NCBI GenBank assembly: GCA_904501765.1
Contig: CAJGCM010000134.1
Coordinates: forward strand, 1 to 6,052
Source of the DNA: an uncultured Clostridia bacterium
GTDB taxonomy: Bacteria > Bacillota > Clostridia > Oscillospirales > CAG-272
Length of the DNA: 6,052 nucleotides
Direction: 5' to 3'
The notes beneath the pieces are model-generated. The model saw only the letters and a list, made by a program, of their open reading frames with translations. It searched no databases and was not told the DNA's origin. Position numbers and translations under genes: made by a program. Shown piece after piece: positions 1 through 6,052 of the stretch. Within the stretch, counting starts at the first letter, position 1; each line of letters starts with the position of its first letter.

Positions 1-2
1 GA

Positions 3-158
3 AGGTATAATCTAAAAAACTTTGAATTTTTGAGAAGAGTCAGGAAATACCGAAAAATAGCGGTTTTTGACCGTGATATGTTTGTTATTTACAATCTAAA
101 AGGCTTTTTTAAAACCGAACAGCCATTAATAAAAAACAAGACAGAGGCATTAGTTTGA
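3..158 (+). CDS. C-terminal fragment of an unrecognised protein (5' end outside window)
   Basis: One + strand frame stays open from the left edge to a TGA at 156-158, giving 51 residues that include FEFLRRVRKYRKIAVFDRD and end in KNKTEALV. I do not recognise the family. The stretch is rich in Lys/Arg and aromatic residues and has an alternating hydrophobic segment (IAVFDRDMFVIYNL), which looks more like protein than translated intergenic DNA. A run of this length without a stop is uncommon by chance in such AT-rich sequence, though not impossible. The frame ends inside a bidirectional terminator hairpin and converges on the - strand operon, which is what the 3' end of a real + strand gene would show. 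It has no start codon in view, apart from an internal ATG at 78-80. It could still be a chance open frame. Confidence 0.42.
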   Translation, partial: RYNLKNFEFLRRVRKYRKIAVFDRDMFVIYNLKGFFKTEQPLIKNKTEALV

Positions 159-199
159 TACTTCGTTAAAATATCAGCTAACGCCTCTGTCGTTTTTTT
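131..199. terminator. Bidirectional intrinsic terminator between convergent transcripts
   Basis: GACAGAGGC at 140-148 pairs perfectly with GCCTCTGTC at 183-191. Past an A/C mismatch the stem continues with TTAG/CTAA, and TGATA/TATCA lies further in. On the + strand the stem is followed by G and seven T (193-199). On the - strand it is followed by TTG and six T (complement of 131-136). Both directions therefore carry a GC-rich stem and a U-tract. The hairpin can end the partial + strand gene on the left and the three-gene - strand operon on the right. Confidence 0.88.
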
Positions 200-216
200 G
201 CGTATAATATTCTGGT

Positions 217-239
217 AAGGCAGTATTGCCTTTTTATTT
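217..239 (+). terminator. Second small + strand terminator-like hairpin
   Basis: AAGGCA (217-222) and TGCCTT (227-232) form a 6-bp stem with a GTAT loop, followed on the + strand by a T-rich tract broken by a single A. It overlaps the stop codon of the amidohydrolase gene, which is on the other strand. It lacks a U-tract in the - direction, so it would serve only as a backup for + strand transcripts that pass the larger upstream terminator. The stem is short, so its function is less certain. Confidence 0.5.
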
Positions 240-1325
240 TTCTCCTACCTCTTTAAGTATGTAACTTAAGTCGCTGTCGGCAAACCTCGCACCCTTGTTC
301 GGTACGTCAAGCAGACTTTCGCATTTAGCCCTTAAATAGGACAAATCAATAGCTCTCGGCTCCCCTAAGCGATTTAAGGAGTTACTCCAATAAATTTTAT
401 CAATTATTTTCTCGTCGAGCAAAACTCCTTTGAAAGGGGTGCCGATATAGTCATGCTCGGTATTGGTTTCAAAGAATTGACGGATAAAATTCGGGCGTCG
501 GGTAAAGCTTATTTCCCAATTTTCGTCCTGCGGGAATGCGTAATAGTCCGAGCCGTAAATTATTTTGTCCTGATATTCACGGAAGAATTCTCCCCACATG
601 TCCCAATTCTCCGACATATATATCAGCTGCTCACCGCCGGGAGTTAGGTCAAAATAGGTGTTTTCATATTCCATAAAGCGCCTTGCTAAATCAATATCGT
701 AGCTCATAAATCCGAAATGGGCAAGAGCCAAATTTAATTTCGGGTGCTTCTCAAGTATTCCGAAAACCTCCCCGAGCAGCTCAAGCCTCGTGGGATAGCT
801 ATCGTCGTAAACACGCCCCGCCCGTATTGCGTAGTCACTTGCCTTGGTTATATCCCAGTTTTCCTCGGGGTTAGCTACATGCATTGTAACGGGAATGTTG
901 TTTTCCTCAAGGAAGGAATAGTATCTGTCGTAAACTCTGTGGCAAAGTGGGCGCTTCATAGCCTTTCTCACCGAAGGGTAGCCCTCGAGCATTTTCATAC
1001 CGTCATATCCGGCTGAACGGTATTCCTCCGCCTGGTGTAAATATTCTAAGGAAAGATATCCTTCATCAAGCTCTGTGACGTTCAGCGGATGCTCAAGTCC
1101 CGAAAAGGCGTACGCCCCGGGTGAGAAGGTATGCTTTAAGAACAGCATACGAATGTTTTGCATCTCGTCGAAATGAAAAATTCCATCTGAAACGTCGTTC
1201 GGAACGCTCATAAAAGCTCCGCGCTCGGTTTTAGTTACGGGGAATTCAGCCCTGAAAATCCTGATAGCCTCTTCGATAGGCATTTCAAAAAGGTGATGTA
1301 TGTGAGCATCAAATACCGCTTTCAT
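234..1325 (-). CDS. Amidohydrolase-2-type metal-dependent TIM-barrel hydrolase
   Basis: A 363-aa cytoplasmic protein beginning MKAVFDAHIHHL. The amidohydrolase-superfamily metal ligands are all visible: HxH at H8/H10 (strand 1), H149 in TMHV (strand 5), H203 in LAHFG (strand 6) and D260 in YGSDYY (strand 8). K111 in GMKML may lie near the metal site. The C-terminal WSNSLNRLG resembles the segment found after the last barrel strand in this family. Known relatives hydrolyse lactones, decarboxylate aromatic acids or act on similar small molecules; the substrate here is unknown. It is longer than many members, with extra sequence at about 35-95. I chose the ATG at 1325-1323, because a GAGG overlapping the upstream stop lies 9 nt before it. 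A TTG at 1340, overlapping that stop, would add five residues (MRRGK). It is the last gene of the operon, 11 nt after the glycosidase, so translational coupling is likely. Confidence 0.88.
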   Translation of the reverse strand: MKAVFDAHIHHLFEMPIEEAIRIFRAEFPVTKTERGAFMSVPNDVSDGIFHFDEMQNIRMLFLKHTFSPGAYAFSGLEHPLNVTELDEGYLSLEYLHQAEEYRSAGYDGMKMLEGYPSVRKAMKRPLCHRVYDRYYSFLEENNIPVTMHVANPEENWDITKASDYAIRAGRVYDDSYPTRLELLGEVFGILEKHPKLNLALAHFGFMSYDIDLARRFMEYENTYFDLTPGGEQLIYMSENWDMWGEFFREYQDKIIYGSDYYAFPQDENWEISFTRRPNFIRQFFETNTEHDYIGTPFKGVLLDEKIIDKIYWSNSLNRLGEPRAIDLSYLRAKCESLLDVPNKGARFADSDLSYILKEVGEK

Positions 1326-1336
1326 TTTTCCTCGCC

Positions 1337-3037
1337 TCAATCAAGATACAACTCATTTTGGATAAACAGGAGCGTAAAGCAGGAGGACCAGTTAAAGTCG
1401 CTGATTGAATGTATTTGCTTTCTCCAGTCGGGAGGTGTGGTGGGCTTACCCTTTCTCTCGCACTGATAAGGATAAATCTCATTGCGGGAATCAAAGAATT
1501 CGTAAATTACGCCTGTCTTTTTATACCATTTATTAACAGCCTCCAGAGTTTTCGTCTTCAATTCCTCTGCAAGCTCACAGTACCCGTACTTATATAATCC
1601 CTTAATGATAAAGTAATTGAGGTTGAGCCACACACCGCCGCGCCACATATCTGTGCCGTACATAGGGTGGTTTTTCGAAACAGTAGCCAAGGGGAGAGTA
1701 GTCCACAGAAGCTCGGGATTTGTAAGCGTCTTAACCATCTTCTCCGCCTGCTCGGGACTGGGAACCCCCGCCATAAGTGGGAAGAAGCTGGCAGGAGTCA
1801 GCACCTTGGTAAAGGCGCCACACTCAAGCCTATCGTAATATGCGCCGTCTTCCTCGTCCCAAAGAAGGGTGTTCATCTGCGTCTTTATATAATCGCTGTA
1901 TTCTGCCCATTCTCGGCTCTTTTCCAAATCGCCAAGCTCAGCGAATATTTTGGATAAGTATTCGCTGTCCTGCGCCTGAAATGCGGAGAAGTCCATAGCA
2001 TCCATATCCTCGTCAAACTCAAATCTTGGAGAGTTATCAAGACCCGATTCTCCCGACTTACATTCGGTGTATTCAGGCTCAACAAGCCATTCGAGAAGTC
2101 CGTTTCCGTTTTTGTCACGGTTGTTTTTATCCCAGGTAAGATATTTTTCCAGCCTGTCAGCGCAATAGGCGAGAAACTCTTTGTCACCGGTCTTTTTGTA
2201 AATTTCCCAAGTACCCCAAGCCAATACCTGCGGCTGAGTTTCGTCGCCTCTGGAATAGGGGTTCATCATAGCGGCGATAAAACCGTCAGCTCTCTGCTGG
2301 GATAATACCGAGCGAATACAGTCCTTAGCAAGCTCCTTATTATAATTAACGATGGCAAGAGCGTGGAAAACGCTGTCCCAAAGCCACATCTGCCTGTGAG
2401 GAACTCTGTCGGGGGTGGTCCACATACAGGGAATGTTTCCTGCGGGAGTATGCACGTTTACCTTTTGTACGGAAAGAGCCTTGTAGTAAAGCCTCTCGTA
2501 TTTTTTGTTCTTGCACTTCGGCATTTTCTTATAGTAGTCGTATCTTGCCGACCTAAGAGCCTCTATATCCGCCTTTATCGCCTCGTGAACCTTCTCCTTT
2601 GCAAAGGTGTAAGCGGGAGTGGAATGAGCGATAGCAAAGCGGTAAAGTCCGTTTTCCTCCTGCTTGTAAAGCACGGCTATCGCATCAAAGGTATTCCAGT
2701 ATACGTCGGTGTCGAAGGATTTTCTGTAACTATATTTTTTCTCGAAAATAATTTTTGGCAAAACGGGGGAATAACCCACAAGCGTATCCATATCGCTGAA
2801 GGTGATAAAGAAATCGCCACCCTCGGTTCCCGCATCAATCATATCGCCTGTGATGGCGTTAAATTTAACACGTCCCTTGGTTGGGAAATATACCTTTACC
2901 CATTCCAAAAGCTCAAAGCGTATTTCTATTTTTCTTTTTGTAAGAGTGCCGATAAAGTCATTGTCATAGCGGTTTTGTCCGTCAAGTCCCGAATAGCCGA
3001 ACAGCTGTCCGTAGCCCCATATATTGTTAAGCTTCAT
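1337..3037 (-). CDS. GH63/GH37-like alpha/alpha-barrel glycosidase
   Basis: A 566-aa protein. Residues 1-175 are probably a beta-rich N-terminal domain. Residues 180-566 match the (alpha/alpha)6 barrel of the clan holding GH63 (YgjK, mannosylglycerate hydrolase) and GH37 trehalases. Visible motifs are MWLWDSVFHALA (about 217-228), QQRADGFI (247-254), ESGLDNSPRF (330-339), TDMWRGGVWLNLNYF (462-476) and IYEFFDS (511-517). By family analogy D334 in ESGLDNSPR is the general acid and E513 in YEFFD the general base of an inverting glycosidase, so it looks active. There is no signal peptide, suggesting a cytoplasmic enzyme acting on an imported alpha-linked oligosaccharide or glycoside. The exact substrate cannot be read from the sequence. 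The ATG at 3037 is supported by GGAGA at 3049-3045 with 7-nt spacing. It follows a terminator-like hairpin and ends 11 nt before the amidohydrolase ATG. Confidence 0.88.
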   Translation of the reverse strand: MKLNNIWGYGQLFGYSGLDGQNRYDNDFIGTLTKRKIEIRFELLEWVKVYFPTKGRVKFNAITGDMIDAGTEGGDFFITFSDMDTLVGYSPVLPKIIFEKKYSYRKSFDTDVYWNTFDAIAVLYKQEENGLYRFAIAHSTPAYTFAKEKVHEAIKADIEALRSARYDYYKKMPKCKNKKYERLYYKALSVQKVNVHTPAGNIPCMWTTPDRVPHRQMWLWDSVFHALAIVNYNKELAKDCIRSVLSQQRADGFIAAMMNPYSRGDETQPQVLAWGTWEIYKKTGDKEFLAYCADRLEKYLTWDKNNRDKNGNGLLEWLVEPEYTECKSGESGLDNSPRFEFDEDMDAMDFSAFQAQDSEYLSKIFAELGDLEKSREWAEYSDYIKTQMNTLLWDEEDGAYYDRLECGAFTKVLTPASFFPLMAGVPSPEQAEKMVKTLTNPELLWTTLPLATVSKNHPMYGTDMWRGGVWLNLNYFIIKGLYKYGYCELAEELKTKTLEAVNKWYKKTGVIYEFFDSRNEIYPYQCERKGKPTTPPDWRKQIHSISDFNWSSCFTLLFIQNELYLD

Positions 3038-3056
3038 TTCTTACTCTCCGTTCGTT

Positions 3057-3098
3057 AAAAAGAGGAAATCGAGATAAATGTCGCGGTTTCCTCTTTTT
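3057..3098. terminator. Intra-operon hairpin with U-tracts on both sides (attenuator or processing site)
   Basis: AAAAAGAGGAAA (3057-3068) is perfectly complementary to TTTCCTCTTTTT (3087-3098), a 12-bp stem. The loop side can pair further (U-G, then CG/CG, then GA/UC past one mismatch). Read on the - strand, the stem ends CCTCTTTTT, a terminator form. It sits between the stop of the 519-aa gene and the start of the glycosidase gene, and the glycosidase ribosome-binding site begins only about 7 nt after it. Full termination would cut the last two genes off from the only promoter seen. Partial readthrough or a stabilising 3'-end hairpin is therefore more likely (inference). Confidence 0.75.
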
Positions 3099-3108
3099 AT
3101 TTTCTTGA

Positions 3109-4668
3109 TTAGATTTCGCCTGTAACCTTGGCAAGATACATTATACCGAAGGCAGTACCGATATGGCAGTTAATCCAGAAGTTTTCCAGATTCTCCGTGC
3201 AGTCCTTTTTCATCCAGTGAGTGGGAATAACGCCGCTTACGGGGTCCTGCATTCTTGTTATGGAGTCGCCGAGCGCCTTTGCCTTCTCAAGCATAATAGG
3301 GTCCTTTTTCACCGAGTAAAGGTCAAGGAAGGTTCTCATAATAGCAGCGGTGCTTCCGTCAATAGGAACGTACCAATTGTACTGCTCAAGTCCGGCGGGA
3401 GAATACCATACTTTGCCGTTGTCTAAGTGATTGTTCCAGGGTGCGTGTTCGCCCCAAACGACAAACTGGTCCTCCACGTAACGCATAAGGCTGTCAGCCT
3501 CGGCTACCATTTTCTCGTCGTCAGCCTTGTTTTTAGCAATATACTGAATAAGGCGGTCGGCCTCTAAGTGAGTGAGGTTTTCATAGTTGCAGGAAAGAGC
3601 GATATCCTCAAACTGACCCTCCCAGTTGTAATTTTCAAGGCAGGTCTTTTCGAGATAGTGGTAATAATTCGCTTCAAGCTCGTGCCAGCATTCCTCCCCC
3701 GTTCTCTTATAGAAATCACTTAAGAACGAAAGAACGGCGAAGTTGTTACAGTAGTTGTTGGATTCGGGCTTTCCCGTTTTTTCGTCAACGAGAAGATACC
3801 AGCTTCCGTTTTCAAGAACGTTATCTCTGTAATGCTCTGCAATTTTCCTTGCCGCATCGAAATACTTTGAGTCGCCAGTTGCTTTTTCAAGGTTAAGATA
3901 CATAGAACCGACAGAGGCAGGGTAAATCATCATAACCTTGGTCTGTCTGCCGTCGGCGGCGGGAGCGGTTTTGTCTACTATTTCTTTTATAAGTCCCTTA
4001 AAGGAGTACGTAGGAGGTAAGCCCGGGAGCTTTGAATCCTCGCCGTATGTAATCGAAAGAAGGTAGTCCGCCGCATTTGTGGCAAGCTTTAAAGCATCGT
4101 CCCTGTTTTCTGGGTCAAGCTCAGCATAGCTTATCATAGCGTTGACGAGGCTCGATATCATTTTAGAAGGATATACGTTGTGATAATATTCGGGGTCGGG
4201 CTTTCCGTGCTTCAGCCAATAGTTGGTTGACGGGTCGTTGAAAACGAATCTGAAAGCCTTAAGAGCGCACTCGCGGTAGGAGCAGGCTCTCTCGGGAAGA
4301 TTTTCTCTTCCGGGGAAGGGGGCGGTCTTATAGAAGCTTCTGACGCCTGCTGTAAAGTTTCTGCCAAGATGGCGGTGAAGTGCCTCTACCTTGAGAGTAA
4401 CGAAGCCAACGGGAATATCAGCCCAAATAGGTGTAAGAGGGGCGTCGTGAAACACGCTTTCGAAGCTGTGCTCACAACCGTTGCAGTCTGTTGCCGTATA
4501 GCGGTATTTCGGAGTTCCGGGAATCCAGGGGAAGGTAAGCTGGGGAGCGTACATAAATTGAGTAGAATGAATGTTCCAGCAGCTCTTTCCGTTTACGCTG
4601 CCGCTTCTGCGAGGCGCCTTCTCCTCGCTGTTATATTCCGCAAGTGCTTTTTTTGTTAAGTTTTCCAC
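3109..4668 (-). CDS. Uncharacterised protein with beta N-domain and probable alpha/alpha-toroid domain
   Basis: A 519-aa protein whose family I cannot name with certainty. Residues about 35-115 look like a small beta-sandwich (FN3-like) module: PKYRYTATDCNGCEHSF, then PLTPIWADIPVGFVTLKVEAL. Residues about 130-519 are helical repeats spaced like a six-hairpin glycosidase or epimerase toroid: SLVNAMISYAELD, AADYLLSITYGE, GSMYLNLEKATGDSKYFDAARKIAEHY, NNYCNNFAVLSFLSDFYKRTGEECW, ADRLIQYIAKN and AIMRTFLDLYSVKKDPIMLEKAKALGDSI. Acidic and aromatic residues around NWEGQFEDIALS (348-359) and WYVPIDGST (432-440) could line an active site, but no catalytic residue can be assigned. No signal peptide or membrane segment is seen. 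The start is a GTG at 4668, preceded by AAAGGAGG with 9-nt spacing. It is the first gene of the operon, next to a glycosidase, so a carbohydrate-active role (hydrolase, lyase or epimerase) is the best inference. Confidence 0.82.
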   Translation of the reverse strand: MENLTKKALAEYNSEEKAPRRSGSVNGKSCWNIHSTQFMYAPQLTFPWIPGTPKYRYTATDCNGCEHSFESVFHDAPLTPIWADIPVGFVTLKVEALHRHLGRNFTAGVRSFYKTAPFPGRENLPERACSYRECALKAFRFVFNDPSTNYWLKHGKPDPEYYHNVYPSKMISSLVNAMISYAELDPENRDDALKLATNAADYLLSITYGEDSKLPGLPPTYSFKGLIKEIVDKTAPAADGRQTKVMMIYPASVGSMYLNLEKATGDSKYFDAARKIAEHYRDNVLENGSWYLLVDEKTGKPESNNYCNNFAVLSFLSDFYKRTGEECWHELEANYYHYLEKTCLENYNWEGQFEDIALSCNYENLTHLEADRLIQYIAKNKADDEKMVAEADSLMRYVEDQFVVWGEHAPWNNHLDNGKVWYSPAGLEQYNWYVPIDGSTAAIMRTFLDLYSVKKDPIMLEKAKALGDSITRMQDPVSGVIPTHWMKKDCTENLENFWINCHIGTAFGIMYLAKVTGEI

Positions 4669-4677
4669 AGGTTAAAA

Positions 4678-4685
4678 CCTCCTTT
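4678..4685 (-). promoter_or_regulatory. Strong ribosome-binding site that fixes a GTG start
   Basis: On the - strand AAAGGAGG lies 9 nt before GTG (4668-4666). This near-perfect anti-16S match shows that the non-ATG codon is the real start of the 519-aa protein. No in-frame ATG nearby has a comparable site. Confidence 0.85.
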
Positions 4686-4701
4686 AGGTTGCTTTAGTTT
4701 C

Positions 4702-4730
4702 AGTATAAATGATTTTTTTACAAAAATCAA
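4702..4730 (-). promoter_or_regulatory. Sigma-A-type promoter of the three-gene - strand operon
   Basis: Read on the - strand, TTGATT (4730-4725) and TATACT (4707-4702) are separated by exactly 17 bp. TATACT matches 5 of 6 consensus positions and TTGATT 4 of 6. The transcript would start near 4695, leaving a leader of about 25 nt before the GTG start with AAAGGAGG inside it. The spacer contains a perfect palindrome, listed separately, which suggests repressor control. Confidence 0.72.
4710..4729. promoter_or_regulatory. Candidate operator: 20-bp AT-rich palindrome in the promoter spacer
   Basis: TGATTTTT (4710-4717) and AAAAATCA (4722-4729) are perfect inverted repeats around a TTAC centre. 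The element fills the gap between the -35 and -10 boxes of the operon promoter and touches the -35 box. A dimeric repressor bound there would block RNA polymerase. The AT-rich arms make a chance palindrome more likely than in mixed sequence, and no known operator consensus is matched. Confidence 0.45.
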
Positions 4731-4839
4731 TAGAAAAAGTCTATATACTTATGTAAAAAAGTTCGTTTTATATAAAAATCGCCCTAAATTACCTTCGCGT
4801 CGCATCAAAGCGAACTGAATTTTGTAGTATTAGCAATCC

Positions 4840-4851
4840 TATTTCGAAATA
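4840..4851. repeat. 12-bp perfect palindrome in the divergent intergenic region
   Basis: TATTTCGAAATA is an uninterrupted perfect palindrome with a central CG. It lies about 30 bp upstream of the -35 box of the + strand promoter and about 110 bp upstream of the - strand promoter. The position would suit an activator or repressor site, but no matching protein is encoded in the window. Confidence 0.35.
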
Positions 4852-4880
4852 AAAATAAGCCGATACAGAGCAAAATTATA

Positions 4881-4909
4881 TTGACAAAAGACGTGCGTTG
4901 GTGTAAACT
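4881..4909 (+). promoter_or_regulatory. Sigma-A-type promoter of the metallophosphoesterase gene
   Basis: A perfect TTGACA (4881-4886) is followed after 17 bp by TAAACT (4904-4909), which matches the -10 consensus at 4 of 6 positions. Transcription would begin near 4916, about 30 nt before the ATG at 4946. The ribosome site is a modest GGTGG at 4933-4937 with 8-nt spacing, so translation may be moderate. Confidence 0.75.
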
Positions 4910-4945
4910 TTAATCACTATAAATTTACTGACGGTGGTGTGAAAA

Positions 4946-5641
4946 ATGAAAATTGGAATTTTTACTGATAGCCATTATTCCTCGCAGGCTATAACCTGCG
5001 GGTGCAGATACAATAATCAGTCCTTGCGTAAAATCGAAGAGGCATATTCCTTCTTTGAGAGGTCAGGCTGTGAGCTTGTAATTTGCCTCGGCGACCTTCT
5101 TGATACCGAAGCAACCGTGGAGCTGGAGCGGGAAAATTTAAGGCAAGTAAAAAGTGTCGTTAAAAAATCACCTATTCCCTCGGTTATCGTTATGGGAAAC
5201 CACGATGCCTTTACTCTGACACCGGAGGAATTTTACTCAATTCTCGGCATAGATGCTCCGAATGATATCAGATGCGGTGGAAAAAGGCTGATATTCATTG
5301 ATTGCTGCTATTTCAAGAGCGGCGTGCACTACGCTCCCGGTGATAGCAATTGGCGTGATACGTATCTCCCAAACGCAGACAGATTTCTTGCGGATATTCA
5401 AGGGAGTGAGGATGAGATTTACGTATTTCTTCACCAGAATATAGACCCCGCCATAAGAGAAGACCATAGGCTCTTCAATTCGAAGGAGCTTTTTGAGGGA
5501 ATTCAAAAAAGCGGCTCAGTAAAAGCGGTATTCCAGGGGCATTTTCACGGTGGCTGCCGCTCCGAATATGACGGAGTAAAATACATAACCCTTCCTGCGA
5601 TGTGTGAGAGCGAGGGCGCATTCTTTGTTTTTGATATATAA
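4946..5641 (+). CDS. Calcineurin-like metallophosphoesterase
   Basis: A 231-aa cytoplasmic phosphoesterase with the full dimetal motif set in order: D8 and H10 in FTDSHYS, D50 in CLGDLLD, N85/H86 in MGNHD, H163 in FLHQ, and H199/H201 in QGHFHGG. These residues normally bind two divalent metals and catalyse hydrolysis of phosphomonoesters, phosphodiesters or pyrophosphates. The segment after the first motif (CGCRYNNQSLRKIEEA) recalls single-domain bacterial phosphoesterases, including nucleotide-pyrophosphatase-like ones, but the substrate cannot be assigned. The length is normal for a minimal catalytic domain. There is no signal peptide or membrane segment. The ATG sits about 30 nt after the predicted transcription start. 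A GNAT gene follows after 57 nt with no clear terminator between, so the two are probably co-transcribed. Confidence 0.92.
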   Translation: MKIGIFTDSHYSSQAITCGCRYNNQSLRKIEEAYSFFERSGCELVICLGDLLDTEATVELERENLRQVKSVVKKSPIPSVIVMGNHDAFTLTPEEFYSILGIDAPNDIRCGGKRLIFIDCCYFKSGVHYAPGDSNWRDTYLPNADRFLADIQGSEDEIYVFLHQNIDPAIREDHRLFNSKELFEGIQKSGSVKAVFQGHFHGGCRSEYDGVKYITLPAMCESEGAFFVFDI

Positions 5642-5698
5642 ACCGCTGTCGAAAGAATTTTCAAGCTGTTTTAACTAACGGGTGTTTGGAGATAAGAA

Positions 5699-6052
5699 AT
5701 GATAAGAAGGGCTGAAATTAAGGATATTCCGAGAATAGGTGAGCTGCTTTCCCAGGTGAATATGGTTCACTATAAGGGAAGACCGGATATTTTCAAGCCG
5801 GGAAGGAAATATACCGACCGTGAGCTTGAAGAAATAATAGGTGACGACAGCCGCCCTGTTCTGGTGTCGGTAGACGGAGAGGGTTACGTTGAAGGGTATG
5901 CCTTTTGCGTTTATACGTGCTACGAAAACAGCAATCTTATGACGGATATAAAAACCCTCTATATAGACGACCTCTGCGTTGATGAGACCCTTCGGGGCAG
6001 GAAAATCGGCAAGGGGCTGTATGAGGCGGTAGTAAAGCTTGCCGCTGACACA
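5699..6052 (+). CDS. GNAT-family N-acetyltransferase, 3' end cut by window edge
   Basis: The frame begins MIRRAEIKDIPRIGELL and runs for 118 codons to the window end without a stop. The N-terminus is typical of GNAT enzymes (beta1, then a helix with small hydrophobic spacing). Residues about 86-98 (TLYIDDLCVDETL) look like strand beta4, followed by the acetyl-CoA pyrophosphate loop RKIGKG at 101-106 (R-x-x-G-x-G) and helix alpha3 LYEAVVKLA. The family transfers an acetyl group from acetyl-CoA to an amine on a small molecule, peptide or protein; the acceptor is unknown here. GGAG at 5688-5691, 7 nt before the ATG, supports the start. It is probably the second gene of a transcript begun upstream of the phosphoesterase. 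Roughly the last quarter to third of a usual GNAT domain is missing, cut by the window edge rather than by mutation. Confidence 0.9.
   Translation, partial: MIRRAEIKDIPRIGELLSQVNMVHYKGRPDIFKPGRKYTDRELEEIIGDDSRPVLVSVDGEGYVEGYAFCVYTCYENSNLMTDIKTLYIDDLCVDETLRGRKIGKGLYEAVVKLAADT

Noticed and set aside
203..208. A perfect TATAAT on the + strand
   Set aside because: There is no -35 box at suitable spacing (the region upstream is the terminator stem and T-tract) and no + strand gene follows.
2363..3058. A 231-codon + strand open frame opposite the glycosidase gene
   Set aside because: It lies almost wholly antisense to a gene with clear family motifs, has no recognisable domain or supporting promoter, and its composition looks like a translated complement.
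4729..4757. Alternative - strand promoter, TTTACA with 17-bp spacing to TCTATT
   Set aside because: The boxes can be read, but the -10 match is weaker than in the TTGATT/TATACT promoter, which it overlaps; it may be a minor start at most.
4804..4819. CcpA-like catabolite site around CAAAGCG
   Set aside because: Only one half resembles the consensus; the second half mismatches at most of the key positions.
5237..5506. An 89-codon - strand open frame inside the phosphoesterase gene
   Set aside because: It is antisense to a gene with a complete metal-binding motif set and has no ribosome site or recognisable domain.
1..6052. CRISPR array, tRNA or rRNA genes, insertion sequence ends or transposase
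   Set aside because: No regularly spaced repeats, cloverleaf-like or rRNA-like segments, or transposase motifs were seen in either strand by eye.

Overview
The window looks like a chromosomal segment from a low-to-moderate GC Gram-positive, most likely a gut-type Clostridia (inferred). The reasons are strong Shine-Dalgarno sites (AAAGGAGG, GGAG), TTGACA/TATACT-like promoters with 17-bp spacers, free use of AGA/AGG/ATA codons, U-tailed hairpin terminators and several AT-rich intergenic stretches. No RNA genes, insertion sequences, CRISPR arrays or phage genes were seen.

Layout. (1) 3-158, + strand: the probable C-terminal end of a gene that starts outside the window. It converges on the operon to its right, and a bidirectional hairpin terminator (about 131-199) plus a second small + strand hairpin (217-239) lie between them. 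(2) 234-4668, - strand: a three-gene cluster transcribed right to left. In transcription order it holds a 519-aa protein with an N-terminal beta domain and a probable alpha/alpha-toroid domain, a 566-aa GH63/GH37-like alpha/alpha-barrel glycosidase with both expected catalytic acids visible, and a 363-aa amidohydrolase-2-type TIM-barrel hydrolase with an intact metal-ligand set. A strong hairpin with U-tracts on both sides sits between the first and second genes. The second and third are almost contiguous. (3) 4669-4945: a 277-bp divergent promoter region. It holds a good - strand promoter with a 20-bp palindrome between its -35 and -10 boxes, a separate 12-bp palindrome, and a good + strand promoter. 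(4) 4946-6052, + strand: a complete calcineurin-like metallophosphoesterase followed by a GNAT acetyltransferase cut off by the window edge.

How they may work together (inference): the - strand cluster resembles a small cytoplasmic carbohydrate-utilisation unit. None of the three proteins has a signal peptide, so they would act on a glycoside or oligosaccharide that has already been imported. The glycosidase would cleave it, and the amidohydrolase-fold enzyme might process a lactone, acid or other product. No transporter or regulator gene is in view, so the substrate cannot be named. The divergent + strand pair has no clear functional link to the cluster beyond the shared intergenic region. 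The most interesting points are the combination of two alpha/alpha-fold proteins with an amidohydrolase, the internal terminator-like hairpin, and the palindrome inside the operon promoter.
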